Positions 8,301-17,132 are shown, counted from the first letter of the stretch. The stretch is DNA of 64,000 nt from Enoplolaimus lenunculus (GCA_030248215.1 JASANG010002908.1:1-64000); one strand, 5' to 3'. Made by a program: numbers and translations. The notes: generated by a model not told the origin, from the sequence alone.

Positions 8301-10857
8301 TGCTCTCGCAGACTCTGATGTGATATCATCAATTGTTTATGATGCAAAAGTTGCCTCGAACAAAGAAACGGCGAAAGTGGCAGATGCTAGTGATAAAGGC
8401 TATGCAGCAGACAGCACTGTTTCGAAGCTATCGAACAACGTACAAGCGCGCAATTCCTCAGACAATATTGATAGGAGATTTCCGGCAAGCAGTAGTACAA
8501 CTGCGGCAACAGCTAGTATGATTGATTTGATTGCAAAAGCAAACGGTTTAGGTCTGGCGGTGATAGCGTCCAAAAAACACCAAGAGATATGTTCAATGAA
8601 TGGGGCTGAAATAGGCTCGGCAGTCCCTGTGACATATAATGACTACACGTATAAATCAATATTTCACTGCTATTATGACCAATTGCTAGCCTATTTGGGC
8701 AAAGATGACCATGAGAGTGTCATGCGATTGCGTCAGTTAGACTCAGCGTTTGACGTGGTAAACGAATTTGATCAACTTAGTTACCAATTTAACGACACAA
8801 CACGCGAAAAGGCTGAAGAGTGGCATGAAAAGGAGGGTAGAATTTTGTTAGAACGATGTGTGTTGCAAATTTTAACAAGCGATGAACGTGATCAAGAACA
8901 TTGGCTTAAGCTTAAAGCAACCAAAGGTAAATTGATCATCGACCAATCGTTTGAGCGTCATCCTCTTTGGTCGGCACATTTAATACCGTTTTCTAGTTTT
9001 GTTCGTAAAATTGAACGTCAGAAACTTGATCTCCGAACGTTGCAAGAACGCTTTGAACGCAGTGGCTGTTTTGACGGAAGTATGTTGTCAATAACACTAT
9101 CAGAAGACGATCGCTTGGTTTACGGTCGGAATCGTTTTGGTTTAGTGTTATCAGAAGTTAGGGATTTACTTCTCACGCAATATACGCATATTTCGTCGGA
9201 ACCGTCATCCAGCAGTGTTGTGAGCACAGGTACGGCATTAGGTTGGTCACCGGCGGATCTTGGTCCAACAGAATTGCGTCAAAAACGTGTTGCTGATGCA
9301 CGCGCTAAACGGGTTGCAGAACTAGAAGAAGGCGAAGACGACGAGTTTATGGAATCGTGTGGACAAAGCAGTTTAGCAAAATTTGAAATAGTTCAATCGC
9401 ACGCGAACAATAACTGTTTGAGTGGTTTTGCGTCGTCTATATTGAAACTTGACGGAACACAGTATTACTCACCGTTTCAGTATATGGTGTTCCGTGCGTG
9501 CCAGCAAACACGTCTCCGTCGCAATATATACCGGTGCTTGTTGTCGATACGCGATTCTGAAGCATTCTGGGCTGCGTACAAAACGTTTTTGCGTAAATTA
9601 TCGGACAGCCAGCGTGAAAAGTTAATCGGATTTTTCCGCGAGAATGGACAACGACTTATTTTGATGCCTTTGACGATGGTATTCACTGATTATATCGATA
9701 GCCGTGATTTGCTGCTTGCAACTGCAGAACGATTTATTGTCGACACAAGTTTTGACGATGATTTTTGGTGCATTAATATCTGTGCATCAGAGTTTACTCG
9801 GTTTGTTCAAGAAAAGCCAGAATCCGAAATTGACACATTAATTGAAAGCATTAGACAAGGGTCTGTCCCCAATTTAGGTAAAAATTCAATGGGGCTTGCG
9901 GTGATGAAAGTGCGCGATAGACTGATGTCGTTACAAGGCGGTGGCGATTCTCAAGATATGAAACGCAATTTGTTGCGAGGGCCAGAAGAATTTCGCCCGC
10001 TTGATGCATACAACGCGTACGGTGTTACTAAGAAAAGTGAACGTCGGGATATTAAACATTCGGCTGATTTTTGGACTGAACAATCTGTTCAGAATTCGCC
10101 ATCCGAGCAAACGCCAACTCGAATGCACGAAAAAAGCTTTGAAGAGCTAATTGCTGATCATTGCCAGGACAGAGATGCGTCGTTTTCTGCTTCCGAACAC
10201 GACGTCACTCATGATCGTTCGAGGAGTTTATGGTCAAATTCGCCTGAAGTTGTTGCGTCAACGTACGTTGATACAGAAGAATCGCAGCTCAAACTTCAAC
10301 AACAACAACAACAACAACAACAGCCGTCAACAAGCAGTGGTATTACTCGACGTGATAATTATTTAACAAAAATTCGACGCGCACAAGCACAAATTCGTGA
10401 TCCTTACGAAGATGATGGCAGTGATGATGAAACAGGAAATGGTGCGTTTTTGCTCGATAAAAGTCGCTATCAATATGGCGATTCACCTACGCGGTCGTCT
10501 GTTACAGCTGACAGACACTGGAGCCATAGTGGTTATAGGGAATCTAGTCATCACCAAAACCGAGATACATCTAACCGGTTGCCTAATAAATCCAACCGGT
10601 TGGGTTCGGCATATTATGATAAACCGTCGACGTCGTCATACATTACTGGATATCAATGCGCTGATCGTAATTCAAACTTGTACGATTCAACAAAGCCCTC
10701 TGAAGAACATCGGGGAGGCCGAATGTGGCAACAGCAGCAGCAACAACAACTGCAGCGACACCGCCATAGTCGAACTACAACAGCATATGATCCGTATGAT
10801 AGCGACGTTTGTGATGAGGAAGATGATATTTATGCGCCATATTTGAACCGAAGGTGA
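2317..10857 (+). CDS. Giant protein with an Arg/Ser tract and seven NADAR repeats
   Basis: One open frame encodes 2846 residues without an intron. Residues 1-400 are Asn/Ser/Gln-rich. Residues 420-505 form a basic Arg/Ser tract like those of nuclear RNA-processing proteins. Seven NADAR-like units follow at about 553-729, 822-1015, 1095-1306, 1458-1643, 1705-1905, 2077-2288 and 2353-2541. A polyQ run sits near 2661, another near the end, and the tail is acidic. Unit 1 is the most typical, with PLSNLYP, TYPSVLSYYYYRQ, a Trp/Met helix, AKF...LLAT, DSKFWGIG (677-684) and NYLGTLLMEIR. Units 2-4, 6 and 7 are more degenerate. NADAR proteins are N-glycosidases of the YbiA family that act on riboflavin intermediates or on ADP-ribosylated guanine. 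In all seven units the Glu of the family's V-E-H motif is replaced (L, M, W, W, M, F, Q), so activity is doubtful. A nuclear nucleotide-, ADP-ribose- or RNA-binding scaffold is my inference. The start follows an in-frame stop at 2293. Confidence 0.9.
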   Translation: MWNQRLPELNPFDLRAIDSARSQIANTDSSVGFASSNISNVPTNFNNLPSALSASNIYSSNASMSNLSGQSPYLPTGYGHIGIQHSSGSLPLSEFNNSTVQQINESHQTTQSNWGLRTLELLQQAGGIRASGRGGLLGPRPSLLNLPLQPDMSSGSGGTNAASGLRDDPGEALVASYMERVQNILNRGNSTNLAGSFERQQFGATIMAPQRVRPMDSGPVISNSDDRFSNAFDAEQCSNAVNTGGQIGDSLFDSLRATQLTEPQFGLEDLAQSDDNMFNTVGINDNTITANKLPPYFRALLQNKLETIAGSHVSTKVNSLSEATSFVTAETNRQQQSQRQENHHQQPNTSQPNSADELQNLLKRIMQSHEVDDQDKRPEYARESTRSSDCERAAQCDHPHKQQKSDYSNETSTNRRNHRSYSPDDVRRRRNRSRSKERLNRKRQVGSSSSRRSYSRSPSRRGEDRWKRRRPESRERHVDRISPSLRQNSQSTTDARSRRRSDKSPASVSHRVSKPTSSSHAHAHKAHDSQDNSITSTYSDCLGSGHDSTLPSVYCFASSDNPLSNLYPTRPGNRLIIDDDTYPSVLSYYYYRQLHAIGYKDFAEKCRRERDPKVVLKHKRDATDRSVSAVTRSAEWRRKHGQRIMKRALEAKFASDETALQALLATQSVLLIHTLKDSKFWGIGMDKRQFMSYIAQKRYSEMKLKENIGTGRLGSNYLGTLLMEIRQSLQSSRLNNTDAVSGISVVVGSNNDRTTASASVPSDGRLKSASQSVSPASTSNLTPMDIESDEDFGTDNVTVASTNSENKHSNNTTLEPRIKNLPGIVIISKDSEKLSCFFEHERQIKIDGVYYRSVMHFYYSSMFSQLGLKNCAKICRNIESSLRKFVDKIVEREHIAGDLIPETIKDDVDRWKQSPAKIEALRTALTSKFSRSNGLKKVLIDTGHNIIVDATPGFDLGINLSAKEFVDFIETNNYKYPYIELLSAFSKSGHLASRLGTNESGVALMFVRHKIGGIQNGASNANTAESDSVPDSSNSAAAIATVEIKTEPQVAVTEMSLEDNCEKSDSAASLDSAVTAGPELPTFVFSPRNGSVITISPDPLCPLDNSFKCNFKIELSEDVMKDSGAGADIQSNSKWFSSVWSYYYWRLFGELGLSDIAEMLNHFEDPRKVAAVGKGIINRDLALMSENNIDVDTVPTNIDELYAEWIAQNKFQVAMHHGVLAKFQHSNLAQWALLATGNAVLVYCDPNDAVFGVGAESHVLREQIRTAALSIGIEDVVCSISDFGFNLYGGILMKLRADLREAFELNTAIDPDTSSQVSNVEALQCNTPLAFVNQHDSTENKCGCQQAIVLKHEYDEQSRLMDKFHNWFNLQAMYPFGKRVSRPYIAASLCLSSGAPSRKEVDANKSDSLLHELDEEIEHARIDIGDDVIEYLSQLSSELICLETCPRCHITLNEIEFQAYCVIDENKLFLNKFAVDGKDFNGIWHAFFDAYFSETQVLNQTVIKQVRAFCESQARTYMEIVQFVSSVTQTRLILFHPAESEEWFKKRGRDLFWNILKLYVYDSLDARSALLNIQETLIMIIVCGIPAPLGANTDCSNDIKAKLDPSLGKRKQMAIASEYFVETVNIAGQLLIRVRDQIVAENVMLLSLLGKQISLHESNTTEAEAENICIVKLGADQPDDEALRTDGQTSTDTAETQEDVVLMDASSNLSGNNIEGIVLHGHKTTFFFRTIMHCYAYYFFQKFHFALISQDLQSNFTRPNDLIMAIATILKIARKHSSVAWNNIRNSMHIWMETEGCEIMKKVLTQSIQKNKNERTALLKTYPKYLVELGLLDRFWGLGLTKEDFVQISREEALNASTLKLICERDNSTTNAVNKRHLKLIGKNMMGRILMEIRDEIKERGEPSDVCVFATAGNPEQYEQALEDVPLFLTDLQLLAVKDIVVSNAGVITNDVCRRMSEPFSDRSQHFMSFTDVPVGFDLPSPCIEIPVSLTNTRRALADSDVISSIVYDAKVASNKETAKVADASDKGYAADSTVSKLSNNVQARNSSDNIDRRFPASSSTTAATASMIDLIAKANGLGLAVIASKKHQEICSMNGAEIGSAVPVTYNDYTYKSIFHCYYDQLLAYLGKDDHESVMRLRQLDSAFDVVNEFDQLSYQFNDTTREKAEEWHEKEGRILLERCVLQILTSDERDQEHWLKLKATKGKLIIDQSFERHPLWSAHLIPFSSFVRKIERQKLDLRTLQERFERSGCFDGSMLSITLSEDDRLVYGRNRFGLVLSEVRDLLLTQYTHISSEPSSSSVVSTGTALGWSPADLGPTELRQKRVADARAKRVAELEEGEDDEFMESCGQSSLAKFEIVQSHANNNCLSGFASSILKLDGTQYYSPFQYMVFRACQQTRLRRNIYRCLLSIRDSEAFWAAYKTFLRKLSDSQREKLIGFFRENGQRLILMPLTMVFTDYIDSRDLLLATAERFIVDTSFDDDFWCINICASEFTRFVQEKPESEIDTLIESIRQGSVPNLGKNSMGLAVMKVRDRLMSLQGGGDSQDMKRNLLRGPEEFRPLDAYNAYGVTKKSERRDIKHSADFWTEQSVQNSPSEQTPTRMHEKSFEELIADHCQDRDASFSASEHDVTHDRSRSLWSNSPEVVASTYVDTEESQLKLQQQQQQQQQPSTSSGITRRDNYLTKIRRAQAQIRDPYEDDGSDDETGNGAFLLDKSRYQYGDSPTRSSVTADRHWSHSGYRESSHHQNRDTSNRLPNKSNRLGSAYYDKPSTSSYITGYQCADRNSNLYDSTKPSEEHRGGRMWQQQQQQQLQRHRHSRTTTAYDPYDSDVCDEEDDIYAPYLNRR

Positions 10858-11066
10858 GTTTTTTCGTAGCTGCGAAAAATAACGTTCTCGGTAAATTTTG
10901 GGGTCTTAGCTTAGTTTTTTTCTACTAGGACTGTATATATACGTGTTTTGAATACAGTATACTAGTTATACGCACATACGTATGTACACGATGATAAGTG
11001 TTGTCATTTTATACGTTTTTAATATCAAACGAAGCTTGCCTACATTATTAAAAATTATTGTTTCAG
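10854..11066 (+). other. Candidate terminal intron of the NADAR gene
   Basis: The NADAR stop codon overlaps a strong donor (AAG|GTGAGT, cut after 10853). A good acceptor, TTGTTTCAG, ends at 11066. Splicing would join AG to GTGA and rebuild the same AGG-TGA, so the protein ends identically with or without the 213-base intron. Whether it is spliced cannot be told from sequence. Confidence 0.4.
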
Positions 11067-12295
11067 GTGAACAATTTTGAATAATATAGAATCTGATATA
11101 AACAACACTTATATTATATATTGTTTAAACATTGCGGAAAATGAATTTATACATTATAATTACTTCTGATAATATCGCACTAGAAGTGCGAGAAAACCTT
11201 ACAACATTGAAACAATGTATGAAATGTGTCCACTCTGATTTTTTGAGCTTATGCAACGTCTTATAAATTGGAATATATTATTGATGTGTTTATACTAAAA
11301 TTTTTGCCGATGCCTATTGCCTATACTGATGCCGATTCCAATTTTTATACGTGATACTTAAAGAACCGTTAAGATTACTCGTAACATTACACCACATAAA
11401 ACAAGTCATCGGAGTTTACTTGGTATATGTCCATTTTGTTATATTTTTCGAGCAACTACCACCGTATACGTCAAGTATTTGGTATTCTGAACTTTCTGGG
11501 ACGCGACTTGTTAGTTTCTGTTCTTGTTTTATTCATGATTCAGTTCAGCTGCGATTACGCTATAACTATAAAAGTCAAAACGATCCGGGTTAACCGTCCA
11601 TCAGTACAGGCACAAGAGACTAATGTAAACATTTTCGAAACGTCTATACGCAGTACTTAAGTGCTATGCATTTATATTTGCACATATGACAGTTACGAGC
11701 ATAATGTAAATGCTGTCAACAGTGTGAAGGCTTGGTTGGTGTTAATATCTTTTCAGACCCGTAACCGGACGGGGCTTTTCGAGCTCAACCTTTTAAGTGA
11801 TTGAAATGTTGTATGCCCGTCCTAAAACAATTTAACCACGTTTAACAGATCATGTACCTTTTACAGAACTTGAGGTTTTTGTGTTGTGTCGAATTATATG
11901 GTCTCCGTGACATGTGTTATGGCAAATACTTGTTTTTTAAGGGTTTTTTATTTCAAAGATAAATTTGGTTTACGAATTATTGCTTTTCATGTTGCTCTAT
12001 TGTTTTCCTTTGAAAAACGGTATGAAAAAATGTATTAGCAACGCTGAAAGTTTTAAAATAGGTCACTACCATAGTTAGCATAATTTTCTCTAATTTTCTG
12101 CTTGAACACTCAGTTTTAGTTCTAAACTGCCATGGTTTTCTACAATATTCAAATTTGTGTTAGATGTAATTTGAGCGGTCGGTCTTAGAAAAGTGGCTGT
12201 GTGCTTCAGTGAGTAAGAGTAAAATGGTGGTTTCTCGATGGCGCGAATATGCGTTTCTAAACTACATATATAAACTACGAAATCTGTTTAACGAT
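11067..12295. other. Downstream region of the NADAR gene
   Basis: AT-rich sequence that probably includes the 3' untranslated region. I see no convincing further exon. The short frames at 11351-11660 lack any recognisable motif. Confidence 0.4.
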
Positions 12296-12734
12296 TTACC
12301 AATCTCCAAAACCGATAATTGAGCAGTTAGCTAATAGATAATTTGCATATTAGCATAGTTTATAAGCCTAAATTAGAACTTTTTACAATATTTCACCAAT
12401 TATTAAGGTTAAAAGCAATATAATTTCAGCACTAAAGGGTTTTAGGTTCGACGTATTTGAATAACTTGTGTACAAAACCTCCAAAACCGATAATTGAATA
12501 GCTAGCTACTAGCTAATTTGAATATTTGTTTAATTGATAAGTTTAAATAATCGTTTTTTAAATTTTCTCAAATTATTAGGTTTACTGAAGGGTTTTTGAG
12601 TGCGAGGAATCTGAATAAATTGTTTACAAATCTCCAAAACCAATAAATGAATAGTTAACTAATTGATTTGCATATTAGCGTAACTACTTGCGTGTGCGAG
12701 CTTCGCTCAATACATGTAGTCCCACTACGACTGG
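12296..12734 (+). repeat. Tandem-unit element, copy 1 (about three 150-175-bp units)
   Basis: Each unit contains CCAAAACCGATAATTGA, then GCTAATAGATAATTTGCATA, and later TTTACAATATTTCACCAATTA. The block ends at GTAGTCCCACTACGACTGG followed by TA, as do the copies ending at 38678 and, inverted, starting at 32719. A common terminus on a repeat array suggests a transposon that carries tandem repeats (helentron/HINE-like) rather than plain satellite. The family is an inference. Confidence 0.6.
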
Positions 12735-12759
12735 TATATACAATTTAAGAAGTTGTAAG

Positions 12760-14095
12760 CAGGGTTGAATTTTTCCAGAAAAATTGAATCAACCGGAGAA
12801 AAACGGTTTTTCCATCACAACAGAAAAATTGAAAATCATACTGCTTCCGCAAGCGCAAAACGTTGTTTAATAATTTGTCTATTGAAAAAATGACAGAAGG
12901 GTCCAATTACTATTTATATCAACATTATGCATGATGATAAACATTTTAAATTGGCACCGGATATGTATCCGAACTGAAACGTGTATCCGGATATCAGGAT
13001 ATCCGAAATGCTTGTCTAAAAAATTTTTGGAATAATTTGCATGGTTTCACCACCAAAGTAGCCGGAGCCAGGATTGTTGGCTGGAAAAAATAAAAATGGT
13101 TTTTCCATTAATTTCTGAGGGGGGTGGAAAAAAATGGAAAAATATTAAATGATTCTTAAATATAGCTTGTTAAATATATTATAAAAACGTTTTTAGGTGA
13201 CATCCAACTAATTTTCATGCAACACATTGTGACCAGTTGTATATGTCCCCCAGGACACATTATATGTCCGAAAAACGCGAAAATTGCAGCATATGAATAT
13301 ATAAATGAATTTCAGAATTGAAACTTTGCCACGAGATTCGATGTAAAACTACATATGCAACTTGTTCGGTTCACTCACCAGGTTTCGTCGACAGTGGGGC
13401 GGCCAAAGTTAGGATGCTCAAAATTGAAAGCTTGCTTTTACCGTGTGATTTGACACAAGAATACGTCTAACTTCAACCTCTGTTTGCTCGCGAGGTTGCA
13501 GCAATTGAAAGGTTTCGCTGTCAGAAATAACCCAAAAGTATATTGGGATTTAATACATACTCACAAAAAGTGACTTGTTTAACTCGCTCCACGCATGAGT
13601 TTCTGATGTTCCGATGACCTCCTCCGGTTAATATTCCATGGCAAAACTTAAATTTTTAAAAGATTCGAATCTTAAGGTTCCAATTTCCTTCACTAGACTC
13701 AAAATGTTTTTGTCGAAAAATTATACAAAATATATACCATTTGACACATGTTACGGAGCTAAGACGAATATTGTTAAATATTTTCCAATCAGACGTCTCT
13801 CAAACGAGTCAGTGATATATAATTTATCCAATTTATCGAAAAAAATTTTGGGTCCCAGGGGGGGAACCTTGTAGCCTTAAAAATCGAATTTTTCAAAAAT
13901 TCAGATTTGGGCATGGAATGATTACAGGATGTCATGAGAAGCTCAAATATGCAGAAACTTTTAAAATGCAAGCGTTTTGGGCAAAGGGCGGATAAGGGAG
14001 GGCTAACCGATCACTCAGAAAAAGAATGAATATTTTCCATTTATTTCCGGAATAAAATGGAAAAAATTCATTTTTTCCGGAAAAACTCAACCCTG
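12760..14095. mobile_element. hAT-like non-autonomous element, copy 1
   Basis: It begins CAGGGTTGAATTTTTCC and ends GGAAAAACTCAACCCTG, an imperfect terminal inverted repeat of about 25 bp rich in TTTTTCCGGAAAAA. The interior matches the inverted copy at 43427-44515 over long stretches, for example GGCTAACCGATCACTCAG. No transposase frame is seen. The flanks here do not show a clear target duplication. An isolated end of the same family lies at 34790-34875. Confidence 0.7.
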
Positions 14096-14324
14096 CCTGG
14101 AGCTGACGAAAGAAATTCTGTATTCAAGTATCTATTGGGTATTGGATACGCCTTGGTGGGTTAAAATTTGGCCAATTTCATTAGAGATATGGCGAATTTA
14201 GTCATTTTTAGTTAATTGTAGTTTATTGGAGCAATATTCGAGTTTTTCAATAATTGTGTTAATTGTTTGGATATTAGCAATAGTGGATGATCACTCTTTA
14301 TAACATCCACTCTTGTTATTAGGA

Positions 14325-14520
14325 ACGTACTTTGAAAACTTAAGTACGCTTCAAAGTTTTGAACTCATGTTTATTTGGTCCTGGAGTCATTTATGCGGTA
14401 CAATTAGGAATAGACATTTATCGACTCTAATTAGGGTTTAGGGACTCTTATTAGGGATACAGACTCCTATTGAATGGGACTCAAAATGGGTGCCCCTCTT
14501 ATTCAGGTCACTGCAGTACT
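14325..14520 (+). mobile_element. TA-flanked MITE family 1, 3' fragment
   Basis: It matches the right half of the full copy at 30447-30901: the TTAAGTACGCTT block, CTGGAGTCATTTATGC, GGGTTTAGGGACTC, and the terminus TTATTCAGGTCACTGCAG before TA. The left half is absent. Confidence 0.6.
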
Positions 14521-15120
14521 GGCATAATAAATACCGTTTTTATGCCGGATATCCGGAGATGAAAAATGTCCGATGCCCATCACTAATAAGCATACTGTGC
14601 ACACTGCAGAGCTGTCGGGCCTAAAGATGCATAAATACTACATAATGTGGCCATAAACTTGCAAGGTTATGGTACATGAAAATGAAATTAACCAGAAGTT
14701 TGGTTCTGAACTAAACGCTGCATATATCTGCAATAAATGGCATCAAAGAGAAACATAAAAATCAAAAAACTCGGCAATCACTTTATGATTAAAGAAGTAT
14801 GTGGTGGCATGGCTCCAAATGGAATTCCGGTGTGATTAGGAAACCGTTTGTATAGCATACTTTTTAGCACCATAAGTATGACTGTTGGGGCGGATAGGAA
14901 ACAATTACTGGCCTTGCGTCCGGCCCAGAGGAGCCACCGTCACTATATTAAAGTTGTGTTGAGTTTAGAACCTGCAAGCATCCACATATTTGCTCAAATT
15001 ACCAATTAAAACATCATCACATGGACTCACCTGATCCTTCTCATAGACTTCTGCTCGCTGTGAGACAGAAAAGCTAAGCTTCTAGTTCTGCTTGTCAGAA
15101 GGGGCTATGTATATAAAATA

Positions 15121-15920
15121 CTGTAGTGACACGAATAAAGATTGGGACTGATATTTATTTGGTCTCTCTAGAGATTACCCCCTGTTATTCGGTTACTGTA
15201 ATGACCCTAATAAGAGGGGAGACTGATATTTATTTGGCCTCTCCAGAGGGCACACTCCCTTGTTATTTCGGTTACGGACTGCTATATATTTTTAGCCCGC
15301 CCTCCGCCGTCCTTCGTTACTGATATATATTCGGTACTGCAACTGACCGTTGAATTAATCGTTTAGGGCGATAATGCTAGGCTATACTAAAGAATGTACT
15401 TAAATTCAAGTATATACGTTTTAACCCCTTCACTCATAGAGTATACTATGAGCAACTAAATACGATTATGTACGAGCAATACACACACTGTGAGCAGTGT
15501 TTAACATTTATAACATATATGCGCAGTACAAAATCTCCACAAGACGTGAGAGCCTACTCGGGCTCGAGCGTCAAGCTCCTATAGCTCAGTGGTCATCGTA
15601 AACGCCTCCCACCCGTGAAACTGGGGATCGAATCTTACCTTGAAATTTTACATCTCATATGAAATTGAAAATATTTATGTGAGAAAGGGTTAAAGTTTCG
15701 AACTCGTGCAGTTATCCGTTGAATTAAACGTTCATTTGTCTTGTGTCAATAGCTTGAGCGATAATGCAAGGTTATACTTTAATGTGGTTTCAAAACTTAA
15801 GTACGCTTTAAATATTTGAACTCAACTTTATTTGGTTCTGGAGTCATTTACCCACTACAATTGGGATAATTGACGTTTTATGGACTAGGGATTAGGGACT
15901 CTATCCGCTTAAATCAATCT
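15121..15920 (+). mobile_element. TA-flanked MITE family 1, interrupted copy
   Basis: It begins CTGTAGTGACACGAATAA after TA and restarts at about 15197 with a second copy of the terminus (CTGTAATGACCCTAATAAG), so the left end is partly duplicated. It is split by the 263-bp TTAA-flanked element at 15427-15689. Family sequence resumes beyond it (GTTGAATTAAACG, TTAAGTACGCTTTAAA, CTGGAGTCATTT) and stops near 15920 without the right terminus. Confidence 0.55.
15427..15689 (+). mobile_element. TTAA-flanked (piggyBac-type) MITE with tRNA-like pol III promoter, copy 1
   Basis: It is bounded by TTAA on both sides, begins CCCCTTC and ends GAGAAAGGG, and is 263 bp long, exactly the length of the copy at 51237-51499. 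Inside lie an A box (TAGCTCAGTGG, 15582-15592) and a B-box-like GGATCGAATCT (15625-15635), preceded by GCTCGAGCGTCAAGCTCCTA. TTAA duplication and C-rich ends fit piggyBac. The tRNA-like core cannot close an acceptor stem, so it is not a functional tRNA gene. Confidence 0.7.
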
Positions 15921-16054
15921 TTTGCGGTCGTCCTTCTTCACTTTGATCTGCTTTTCTGTTGATATATTTTTTCAGCAGGCTTGTAGAAAAAGCGATTGAT
16001 GACTCTTTTTTCGTGTCAGGGTTTCTCAATCTCTATTTTTTCAGTATTTCAGAA

Positions 16055-16467
16055 ATTTCACATAGACCAAGCTAATCCTCCTTTTCTACCAGCCTTACGC
16101 GCGTTGTACAAAAGAACTTGGTCTCCAGGAACCACATGTTGTGGTTTTTTGTTTCTTCGGCGCTCATGAGTTATTTTCATTTTACTCTGAGCGACTTCTA
16201 AAATAATCGCATGAAATCCCTTATCCAGATAAATTTTATACAACTCTTTGGCAACCGTTATAGCCTTTTTATCAGGAATGTCTCTTGCATTGTGACCACG
16301 TTTGTCGTGAAAATCGTATAGTAGTTGTTCTCTTTCCTTCTTTGGAACAAATTTCTTAAACCCATAATGTGTTTCACAAGCAGAGTTGCCACCAAGTTTG
16401 AAACGTGTGGTCTGGGATCGAAGCTTTCACTTAGCATTTTTATTTTAATAATCAGAATATGTACCAC
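16055..16467 (-). mobile_element. Integrase-type fragment (Ty3-like LTR element or Ginger-type transposon), fossil
   Basis: The minus strand encodes an integrase-like stretch with an N-terminal zinc-finger-like part and a C-terminal part (PGDQVLLYNARKAGRKGG, as in Ty3/GIN/Ginger integrases, where it usually precedes a W-L-G-P motif). It is short and broken, and I see no flanking LTRs. The family assignment is tentative. Confidence 0.45.
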
Positions 16468-16586
16468 ATTTCAAATATTCAGCAACATGATTTGCAAAAT
16501 ATATACCTATTTATATATTCTGAAAAAAAGTAAAATCATAATAAATGTTACTTTAATTTAATTTCAGCTGGGGGAAAATTAGCCTA

Positions 16587-16789
16587 CACTTCAAAAAATG
16601 GTGAGTCAAATTGACTCTCTCCGAAATAGGCATTTCCTGACTACACAAACTGAGTCAAAATTCGACTCCGCCACGCCAAAGTTGAGTTGAGTCGAATTTT
16701 ACCCAGGTAGAGTCGAATTTTGACCCAGTTTATGTAGTCAGAAAAAGCCTATTTCGGAGAGAGTCAATTTGACACCATTTTTTACAGTG
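16587..16789. mobile_element. 200-bp foldback MITE with TA duplication, copy 1
   Basis: It is flanked by TA and begins CACTTCAAAAAATGG and ends CCATTTTTTACAGTG. The two arms (GAGTCAAATTGACTCTCTCC, then CCGAAATAGGC) pair over most of the length, so the whole element folds into one hairpin. A near-identical element lies at 20442-20640. TA duplication suggests a Tc1/mariner helper. Confidence 0.75.
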
Positions 16790-16934
16790 TAGGTTCTTTT
16801 TTTCGGGAGAAAAATGAGCCTGCATTATTTCTCGGTGGGGAAATTTGGAATAGACCAATTTTTCCGAAGGGAAACGTCAGCCTAGCATCATTTTTCCGGG
16901 GTAAAAATGGGGCGGCTGGAAAATTAGATTGTGA

Positions 16935-17072
16935 CACCGGATTTATATCAGTAACGAAGGGCGAAGACGACGGGTTAAACGTAAATAATAGTCCGTAGCC
17001 GAATAACAGTTGTGGTATCCTCGGGAGAAGCAAAATAAATTTCAGCCCCCTCTTATTCGGGACACTACAGTA
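16935..17072 (-). mobile_element. TA-flanked MITE family 1, terminal fragment
   Basis: Sequence from ATATCAGTAACGAAGGGC to TTATTCGGGACACTACAG, then TA, corresponds to the left end of the family in reverse orientation. The rest is missing. Confidence 0.55.
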
Positions 17073-17132
17073 CTGTTGCGAAGTTTTTCGACCTTTATCC
17101 ACTGTAAATTTTATTTCCTGACTTGTGTTCAA

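Noticed and set aside
2317-10857. Recent bacterial transfer of the NADAR gene
   Set aside because: Codon use and composition look like the neighbourhood, SR and polyQ tracts are eukaryotic, and the repeats are strongly diverged from each other.
15577-15640. A functional tRNA gene
   Set aside because: A and B boxes are present but the acceptor stem cannot pair, and the same core recurs inside identical-length mobile elements.
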